Source: Rhodobacterales bacterium CG2_30_65_12 (GTDB lineage Bacteria > Pseudomonadota > Alphaproteobacteria > Rhodobacterales > Rhodobacteraceae). From it: DNA of 10,967 nt. The position numbers were made by a program, and so were the translations under genes. The notes beneath the pieces were generated by a model that saw only the letters and a program-made list of their open reading frames with translations, was not told the DNA's origin and searched no databases. Of this stretch, positions 6,792 through 10,967 are shown piece by piece. The DNA lies in assembly GCA_001873585.1 (NCBI GenBank), contig MNZL01000004.1, positions 1-10,967 of the forward strand, given 5' to 3'. Numbering within the stretch: the stretch's first letter is position 1; each line of letters opens with the position of its first letter.

Positions 6792-7502
6792 TCAGCCACG
6801 GAACCCCGTCGCCACGACAAATTTTTCCGACGAGTCCGCCCGGCTCGCGCCCGGCTTGATATTCGCCACCTTGGCAAAGCGGTTTTTCAGGAGCTTCTGC
6901 AGGTCGCCCTCGGCGCCCCCGGCCAGCACCTTGGCAACAAAGGTGCCGCCCTCGTCGAGCACGTCGAAGGCGAGCCAGGCCGCCGCTTCGCCAAGCGCGA
7001 TGATGCGCAGATGGTCGGTCTGCTTGTGGCCGGAACTGGCCGCCGCCATATCGCTCATCACCACGTCGGCCTTGCCGCCAAGCCAAGCCTTCACTTGTTC
7101 GTCGGCATCGTCGGCCATGAAATCGAGCGCGTGGGCCTCGGCCCCGGCCACCGGCTCGACCTGCTTGAGATCGACGCCGAGCACCGTGCCCCTGGGCTTG
7201 CCCGGCATGTCGCCGAGCGCATTCACCCGCGCCACCGCCACCTGCAGCCAGCCGCCCGGCGCGCAGCCAAGATCGACCACCCGCGCGCCCGGTTTGAAGA
7301 AGCCATACTTGTCGTCGATTTCGAGAATCTTGAAGGCGGCCCGGCCACGATAGCCCTCGGCCTTCGCCCGCTTCACATACGGATCGTTGAGCTGGCGCTC
7401 CAGCCAGAGGGTCGAGGAAAGCTTGCGCCCGCGCGCGGATTTCACCTTCACCTTGAGGGCGCGTTCACCGCGCCCGGATGTGCCAGCTGGTTTTTTTGTC
7501 AC
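6792..7502 (-). CDS. rlmE: 23S rRNA (uridine-2'-O-)-methyltransferase RlmE (FtsJ/RrmJ)
   Basis: RlmE methylates the 2'-OH of U2552 (E. coli numbering) in the 23S rRNA A-loop during late 50S assembly. The product of 236 residues has the SAM-binding motif VVDLGCAPGGW (75-85) and the K-D-K-E catalytic tetrad: Lys58 in GRAAFKIL, Asp151 in MSDMA, Lys191 in VAKVL and Glu227 in SSEKF. LNDPYVKRAKAEGYRGRAAFK is the family N-terminal signature. An Arg/Lys-rich arm of about 30 residues precedes it, longer than in E. coli (209 residues) and usual in alphaproteobacteria. I place the start at the GTG of 7500-7502 because AGGAG lies exactly seven bases upstream (7510-7514); in-frame TTG and ATG codons further upstream lack such a site and add unrelated residues. 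It follows ppx by 61 bases, probably as one transcript. Confidence 0.93.
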   Translation of the reverse strand: MTKKPAGTSGRGERALKVKVKSARGRKLSSTLWLERQLNDPYVKRAKAEGYRGRAAFKILEIDDKYGFFKPGARVVDLGCAPGGWLQVAVARVNALGDMPGKPRGTVLGVDLKQVEPVAGAEAHALDFMADDADEQVKAWLGGKADVVMSDMAAASSGHKQTDHLRIIALGEAAAWLAFDVLDEGGTFVAKVLAGGAEGDLQKLLKNRFAKVANIKPGASRADSSEKFVVATGFRG

Positions 7503-7563
7503 GCGCCCGCTCCTGTGCCGCCCCGACATAGCCCCGGGCAATGATGCGCGCAACAAGACAGGC

Positions 7564-8679
7564 TCACAACACGCCGTCTTCCAGCACCCCGTCGGAACTC
7601 ATCTGGCTGTAGAGCAGCCCTTCGCGCAAGCCCCGGTCGGCCACGCTGAGCCGATCAGTGGGCCAGATCCTGAGCAGGGCCTGCAGAATCGCCGCGCCCG
7701 ACATGATCAGCGCCTGCCGATCCCTGCCGATCCGCGGATCGTGGCGCCGCCCCTCGGGGCCGGCGCGCAGGTAGCCATGGATCACCTTGTCGATCTGATC
7801 CGAGGTCATCCTCAGCCCGTCCACCTTGTTGCGGTCGTAGCGATTGAGGCCAAGGTGGGTGGCGGCCACGGTGGTAACGGTGCCCGAGGTGCCGATGATC
7901 TGGAAGCCGTCGCGCGGCGTTGCTGCACGGTGGAACGGCGAAAACCCGTCGAGCTGCTCTTCGAAGAACACGCTCATCAACGCGAAGCGCCCGATGTCAT
8001 CGTCAACATCGTCGAACTGCTCGCGCAGCGTCGCCACACCCCAGGGCACACTGATCCAGTCCACCACCCGGGCTGCCGGAAACGGGCCGGGATCGCCGGT
8101 GAATCCCGATTTCAGCCGCATGATCGCGCGTGGCCGCTCGGCGGTGGGCACTTTGGCAAGGTCGATCCACACCAGCTCGGTCGAACCGCCGCCGATATCG
8201 ACCACCAGCAATTGCTCGGTGCGGGTCGAAACCAGCGGCGCGCAGGAGATCACCGCCAGCATCGCCTCTTCCTCGGGCTTGATGATTTCCAGCCTGAGGC
8301 CGGTCTCGCGCTCGACGAAAGACATGAAGCTGGCCGCATTGGAGGCCCGCCGGCACGCCTCGGTGGCGACGAGGCGCATGCGGCTGACGTCGTGTTTGCT
8401 GAGCTTGCGCTTGCAGATTTTCAGGGCCTGCACCGTGCGCGACATCGACGACCGCGACAACCGCCCCGAGCCGCCGAGCCCCTGGCCGAGGCCAACCGAC
8501 TTGGAAAAGGAATCGATCACATGAAACTGACTGCCGTTGGGTTGGGCAATCAGCATCCGGCACGAGTTGGTGCCCAGATCCAGCGCCGCATACAGGCTAT
8601 CCGGATCGGGTGGTATGGGCGCGGGGGGCTCAACCGCTTTCGGGAACGCGCCCGCACCATCGGAGCGCTTGGGCGCCAT
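7564..8679 (-). CDS. ppx: Ppx/GppA-family exopolyphosphatase/guanosine pentaphosphate phosphatase
   Basis: The 371-residue product belongs to the ASKHA fold Ppx/GppA family. It shows the phosphate-1 motif ALDLGTNSCRMLI (32-44), the acidic catalytic stretch KPEEEAMLAV (134-143), the phosphate-2 motif VVDIGGGSTELVW (159-171) and the adenosine-like motif IIGTSGTVTTVAA (261-273). Such enzymes remove terminal phosphate from inorganic polyphosphate and/or hydrolyse pppGpp to ppGpp; sequence alone does not separate the two activities. It is the short form lacking the C-terminal HD-like domain of the roughly 510-residue E. coli PPX. The N-terminal 25 residues are Pro/Ala-rich and probably disordered. 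GGAGGG (8688-8693) lies eight bases before the ATG at 8679. RlmE is encoded downstream, a pairing common in alphaproteobacteria. Confidence 0.88.
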   Translation of the reverse strand: MAPKRSDGAGAFPKAVEPPAPIPPDPDSLYAALDLGTNSCRMLIAQPNGSQFHVIDSFSKSVGLGQGLGGSGRLSRSSMSRTVQALKICKRKLSKHDVSRMRLVATEACRRASNAASFMSFVERETGLRLEIIKPEEEAMLAVISCAPLVSTRTEQLLVVDIGGGSTELVWIDLAKVPTAERPRAIMRLKSGFTGDPGPFPAARVVDWISVPWGVATLREQFDDVDDDIGRFALMSVFFEEQLDGFSPFHRAATPRDGFQIIGTSGTVTTVAATHLGLNRYDRNKVDGLRMTSDQIDKVIHGYLRAGPEGRRHDPRIGRDRQALIMSGAAILQALLRIWPTDRLSVADRGLREGLLYSQMSSDGVLEDGVL

Positions 8680-8709
8680 CAGTCACGCCCTCCATTTCGA
8701 GTTACCCAC

Positions 8710-8738
8710 AAGGTAGTGTCACGCCGGCGTTCTGGCAA
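8710..8738 (-). promoter_or_regulatory. Possible sigma70 promoter of ppx-rlmE
   Basis: Read on the minus strand, TTGCCA (8738-8733) matches five of six bases of the -35 consensus. A spacer of exactly 17 bases leads to TACCTT (8715-8710), a weak -10 with three of six matches. It would start transcripts about 25 bases ahead of the ppx start codon. Low sequence match at -10 keeps this tentative. Confidence 0.35.
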
Positions 8739-8764
8739 GCGCCACGGCCAGCGGTGAAGATGAT

Positions 8765-8781
8765 CATGAAGTTTTTTCATG
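8765..8781. promoter_or_regulatory. MetR-box-like operator (TGAA-N5-TTCA) upstream of the methyl-transfer operon
   Basis: CATGAA (8765-8770) and TTCATG (8776-8781) form a perfect inverted repeat around GTTTT. Within it, TGAAGTTTTTTCA (8767-8779) fits the E. coli MetR consensus TGAANNT/ANNTTCA exactly, including the central T. A second half-site, TGAAG, lies 12 bases upstream at 8755-8759. MetR is a LysR-type activator of methionine genes that responds to homocysteine. The downstream operon encodes a methyltetrahydrofolate-dependent methyltransferase, which fits. The regulator itself is not in the window. Confidence 0.5.
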
Positions 8782-8801
8782 CCCGGCCCCCTTGGCCCGG
8801 C

Positions 8802-8825
8802 GCGCCTGCACTGACAAACAGGCGC
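8802..8825 (+). other. Short stem-loop in the leader of the methyl-transfer operon
   Basis: GCGCCTG (8802-8808) pairs perfectly with CAGGCGC (8819-8825) around a ten-base loop. No T-run follows, so it is not a terminator. A weak -35-like TTGGCC at 8792 lies just before it. It may be a leader RNA hairpin or a chance pairing in GC-rich DNA. The rest of 8782-8923 shows no riboswitch I recognise. Confidence 0.25.
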
Positions 8826-8923
8826 CGAGGTCGCGTTCCGGCGGGCCTTGGTCGAAAACCACCCCTGCCGGCCATTCGGCCTCGCGTATGGGAGAAGAAA
8901 CCCGGGAAGGAGAAGAACAGCAG

Positions 8924-9220
8924 ATGCCCCTCGTTACCATCGTCTATTGGCGCGAAATTCCGGCGCAAGTGATCGTCGGCAAAGGCCGCGCCGCCGCCAA
9001 GCGCCCGCTGCCTGAGCGATTCGAGCAGGCGATCGACCGCGCGGCCATGAAGGCGGGGCTTGCCGGCACCGGGGATTACCTGGCCGAATGGCGCCGGGCT
9101 GCGCCGGTTGAGATCGCCGGCGATCCTGCCGAGATCGCGGCGGCCGAGACCGCCCGGCTCGATGCCGCCTATGGCCCTGCCCGGCTGAAGGCGCTGATCG
9201 ACAGCGCGGGCCGGGCATGA
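8924..9220 (+). CDS. PF13769 ('virulence factor') family small protein
   Basis: The product of 98 residues starts MPLVTIVYWREIPAQVIVGK and continues with a Lys/Arg/Ala-rich helical part and an EWRR segment (55-58). This pattern recalls the small PF13769 family, annotated 'virulence factor', and I recognise it from memory, not a search. The family has no established biochemical role. I chose ATG 8924 because AAGGAG (8907-8912) lies eleven bases upstream and the family N-terminus begins there; the in-frame ATG at 8792 would add 44 low-complexity residues. The TGA at 9218-9220 overlaps an ATG of the next frame, and the HAD gene start at 9250 follows by 29 bases. Being first in an operon with a corrinoid methyltransferase, it more likely serves methionine or one-carbon metabolism than virulence. 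Confidence 0.72.
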   Translation: MPLVTIVYWREIPAQVIVGKGRAAAKRPLPERFEQAIDRAAMKAGLAGTGDYLAEWRRAAPVEIAGDPAEIAAAETARLDAAYGPARLKALIDSAGRA

Positions 9221-9249
9221 GCCCCGCCCAAGCCGAGAGGACAAGCCCG

Positions 9250-9930
9250 ATGCCCGCGCTTTTGTTTGACCTTGACGGCACCATGCTTGTCTCCGACCCG
9301 ATCCACGAGGCGGTCTTTCGCGAGCTGCTCAGCGAGCGCGGCGTGGCGGTGGCGGAAGATTTCTACGTCACCAAGGTGCATGGTCGGACAAACCTCGACA
9401 TTTTCGCCGACCTGCTCCCCGACGATCCCGACCCGAAGGCGCTGGACGAGCTGAAAGAGGCGATGTTTCGTGCCCGGTTGCCGCACCCCTACCCCGCCAT
9501 GCCCGGTCTGGCCGAACTTGTGGCGCAGGCCCGTGCGAATGGCTGGGGCCGTGCCGTTGTCACCAACGCGATGCGCAAGAATGCCGAGGCCATGCTGGCG
9601 GCGATCGGGCTCAGAGATGCGTTCGAGACCATTGTCGTGGCCGACGAATGCGCCCACGGCAAGCCGCACCCCGCCCCCTACCTCGAAGCGATGCGCCAGC
9701 TCGGCGTTGCCGCCGAAGACTGCATCGCGTTTGAAGACAGCGCCGCTGGCGTGCGCGCCGCTGCCGCCGCCGGCGCGCTTACTCTCGGCATCCGCTCCGC
9801 CCTCGACGATGCCACCCTGCGCGCCGCCGGCGCTGTGGCGACGCTCGCCGATTTCACCGACCCCGCGTTGCCGGATATCCTCGGCCGCGCCTTTGCAGGA
9901 GGATCCCCGCATGACCCGCACCGTGCTTGA
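9250..9930 (+). CDS. HAD-superfamily hydrolase, beta-phosphoglucomutase-like (subfamily IA)
   Basis: The 226-residue product has all four HAD motifs: DLDGT (7-11, nucleophile Asp7 and acid/base Asp9), VVTN (103-106, Thr105), the Lys138 of GKPHPAPY, and FEDSAAG (161-167). A helical cap of subfamily IA (about 15-85) sits between motifs I and II, as in phosphoglycolate phosphatase and beta-phosphoglucomutase. The fold is certain; the substrate is not. An ATG at 9217 overlaps the upstream stop but has no ribosome site and adds 11 non-family residues, whereas ATG 9250 has GAGAGGA (9235-9241) eight bases upstream, so I use 9250. The 3' end overlaps the methyltransferase gene by 20 bases, which implies coupled translation. 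A role in removing a damaged or phosphorylated side product of folate or cobalamin metabolism is conceivable but unproven. Confidence 0.85.
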   Translation: MPALLFDLDGTMLVSDPIHEAVFRELLSERGVAVAEDFYVTKVHGRTNLDIFADLLPDDPDPKALDELKEAMFRARLPHPYPAMPGLAELVAQARANGWGRAVVTNAMRKNAEAMLAAIGLRDAFETIVVADECAHGKPHPAPYLEAMRQLGVAAEDCIAFEDSAAGVRAAAAAGALTLGIRSALDDATLRAAGAVATLADFTDPALPDILGRAFAGGSPHDPHRA

Positions 9931-10967
9931 AAGCAAAACCAAAACCGTCACCATCGGCTTCGACGAGCCATTTTGCGTGATCGGCGAACGTATCAACCCC
10001 ACCGGCCGCAAGAAGCTCGCCGCCGAGCTTGAAGCGGGCGATTTTTCCACCGTCGAGCGCGATGCGCTGGCGCAGGTTGCCGCCGGGGCCAACGTGCTCG
10101 ACGTGAACGCGGGCGTGGTGTTCAACACCAACCCCGACCCGAACCAGACCGAGCCGCCGCTGATGCGCAAGATCCTCACCCTGGTGCAGGGCCTGGTTGA
10201 CGTTCCACTGTGCATCGACAGTTCGGTGCCCGGCGCGCTCGAGGCCGGGCTCGCGGTGGCCGAAGGCCGGCCGCTGGTCAACTCGGTGACCGGCGAGGAA
10301 GAGCGGCTTGAGCGCGTGCTGCCGCTGGTGAAGAAATACAACGTGGCCGTGGTGGCGATCTCGAACGACGATACCGGCATCTCCGAAGACCCCGACGTGC
10401 GCTTCGCGGTGGCCAAGCGGATCGTCGAGCGCGCCGCCGATTTCGGCATCCCGGCGCATGATATCATCGTCGATCCGCTGGTGATGCCGATCGGCGCGAT
10501 GGCGACCGCCGGCAAACAGGTGTTTACCCTGGTGCGCCGGCTGCGCGATGAGCTTGGCGTCAACACCACCTGCGGCGCGTCCAACATCTCGTTCGGCCTG
10601 CCCAACCGCCATGGCGTCAACACCGCCTTCCTGCCGATGGCCTATGCCTCGGGCATGACCAGCGCGATCATGAACCCGCTGGCGTTGCCGGTGACGGCAG
10701 CGAAAATCGCCGAGAAAAAGGCCGTGGTGGAAGCCGCCGGGATCGTGCTGCCGGCCGACATCGACGATGAAACCTTCGTCACCCTGTTCGGCCTCGGCTC
10801 AACACAATATCGCCCCGGCAAGGAGATCGAAGCGATCCGCGCCGCCAACCTCCTGCTCGACAGCGACCCCCACGGCGCCGACTGGATTGCCTTCAACAAG
10901 CCCGGCGGTGGCGGTGGCGCGGGCGGCGGACGTGGCGGGCGGCGCGGCGGTCGGCGCGGGCGCGCCT
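9911..10967 (+). CDS. Methyltetrahydrofolate:corrinoid protein methyltransferase (pterin-binding), 3' end outside window
   Basis: The frame is open from ATG 9911 to the last base (352 full codons). GCAGGAGG lies just before the start, within the end of the HAD gene. The protein is a TIM-barrel pterin-binding methyltransferase related to acetogen AcsE/MeTr and to the pterin domain of MetH. It shows IGERINPTGRKK (24-35), NVLDVNAG (61-68), CIDSS (101-105), and CGASNISFGLPNR (221-233), whose Asn is the residue that contacts N5 of the pterin in MeTr. It should move the methyl group of 5-methyltetrahydrofolate to a cob(I)alamin protein, either for a split methionine synthase or run in reverse for demethylation. 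The core is followed by an extra 276-330 segment and a Gly/Arg-rich tail; MeTr itself is about 262 residues. Confidence 0.87.
   Translation, partial: MTRTVLESKTKTVTIGFDEPFCVIGERINPTGRKKLAAELEAGDFSTVERDALAQVAAGANVLDVNAGVVFNTNPDPNQTEPPLMRKILTLVQGLVDVPLCIDSSVPGALEAGLAVAEGRPLVNSVTGEEERLERVLPLVKKYNVAVVAISNDDTGISEDPDVRFAVAKRIVERAADFGIPAHDIIVDPLVMPIGAMATAGKQVFTLVRRLRDELGVNTTCGASNISFGLPNRHGVNTAFLPMAYASGMTSAIMNPLALPVTAAKIAEKKAVVEAAGIVLPADIDDETFVTLFGLGSTQYRPGKEIEAIRAANLLLDSDPHGADWIAFNKPGGGGGAGGGRGGRRGGRRGRA
10904..10967 (+). repeat. GGC-rich low-complexity DNA encoding a Gly/Arg tail
   Basis: From codon 332 of the methyltransferase the sequence contains almost only G and C, with repeated GGC/GGT/CGC codons. 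It encodes glycines first and then repeated GG-R, R-GG and RR-G units up to the window edge, where the frame is still open. The reading frame is the same as in the conserved core, so the tail is probably real and not a frameshift artefact. Such DNA is prone to slippage and sequencing errors. Confidence 0.6.

Noticed and set aside
8718..8745. SAM/SAH riboswitch-like string (GTCAC..CGGC..TTCTGGC)
   Set aside because: There is only loose resemblance: the closing GTGAC arm and the 3' GGAGCA pseudoknot partner are missing, and the position is too far from the start codon for this class.
7387..8757. Plus-strand open frame (456 codons) opposite ppx and the 5' end of rlmE
   Set aside because: Antisense to two genes with full catalytic motifs; composition is that of a shadow frame.
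8887..8915. ACCCGGGAAGGAG as the 3' part of a cobalamin riboswitch
   Set aside because: The string recalls the end of a B12 riboswitch, but the other conserved blocks are absent from the spacer, and the AAGGAG is explained as the ribosome site.
9169..10623. Minus-strand open frame (484 codons) opposite the HAD and methyltransferase genes
   Set aside because: Antisense to two well-supported genes; Ser/Arg-rich shadow without a domain.

Overview
The window reads as a chromosomal segment of a GC-rich alphaproteobacterium, most likely of the Rhodobacteraceae (Roseobacter/Paracoccus group). This rests on base composition, the protein style of every gene (the M48 protease, RlmE, the Ppx/GppA-RlmE pair and the corrinoid methyltransferase look closest to that family), and an iron-gene operator that resembles Rhodobacterales sites. 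I see no mobile element, phage gene, tRNA, rRNA or CRISPR array. The lineage is judged from memory of the families, not from a search.

Layout, left to right. (a) 1-1135, plus strand: the tail of a DedA/VTT membrane protein and a membrane-anchored M48 zinc protease, closed by a rho-independent terminator near 1225-1250. (b) 1283-3474, minus strand: an M20 amidohydrolase followed by an agmatinase-type ureohydrolase, probably co-transcribed. (c) 3541-4365, plus: mazG, divergent from the amidohydrolase. (d) 4366-5454, plus: a strong iron-type control region (two interlocked palindromes over a sigma70-like promoter) and a periplasmic ferric-iron binding protein with no permease or ATPase beside it. 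(e) 5472-6371, minus: a patatin-like phospholipase of the RssA type. (f) 6579-6776, plus: a 65-residue protein of unknown function. (g) 6792-8679, minus: ppx/gppA and rlmE, probably one transcript. (h) 8680-8923: a divergent control region. (i) 8924-10967, plus: a tight operon of a PF13769 ('virulence factor') small protein, a HAD phosphatase and a methyltetrahydrofolate:corrinoid methyltransferase cut by the window end.

The most interesting part is (h)-(i). The 244-base control region carries an exact match to the MetR box known from enterobacteria, TGAA-N5-TTCA, upstream of an operon whose third gene transfers methyl groups from methyltetrahydrofolate to a corrinoid protein. Rhodobacteraceae are known to use split methionine synthases with separate pterin-binding proteins. 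The simplest reading is therefore a methionine-controlled methyl-transfer operon in which the PF13769 protein and the HAD enzyme are unrecognised accessory parts. The methyltransferase also ends in an unusual glycine/arginine-rich tail.

The second point of interest is the iron control region, where two perfect palindromes share one half-site and one of them exactly fills the -35/-10 spacer. Most other genes are ordinary housekeeping genes. Several long open frames on the opposite strands are GC-driven shadows and are not annotated.
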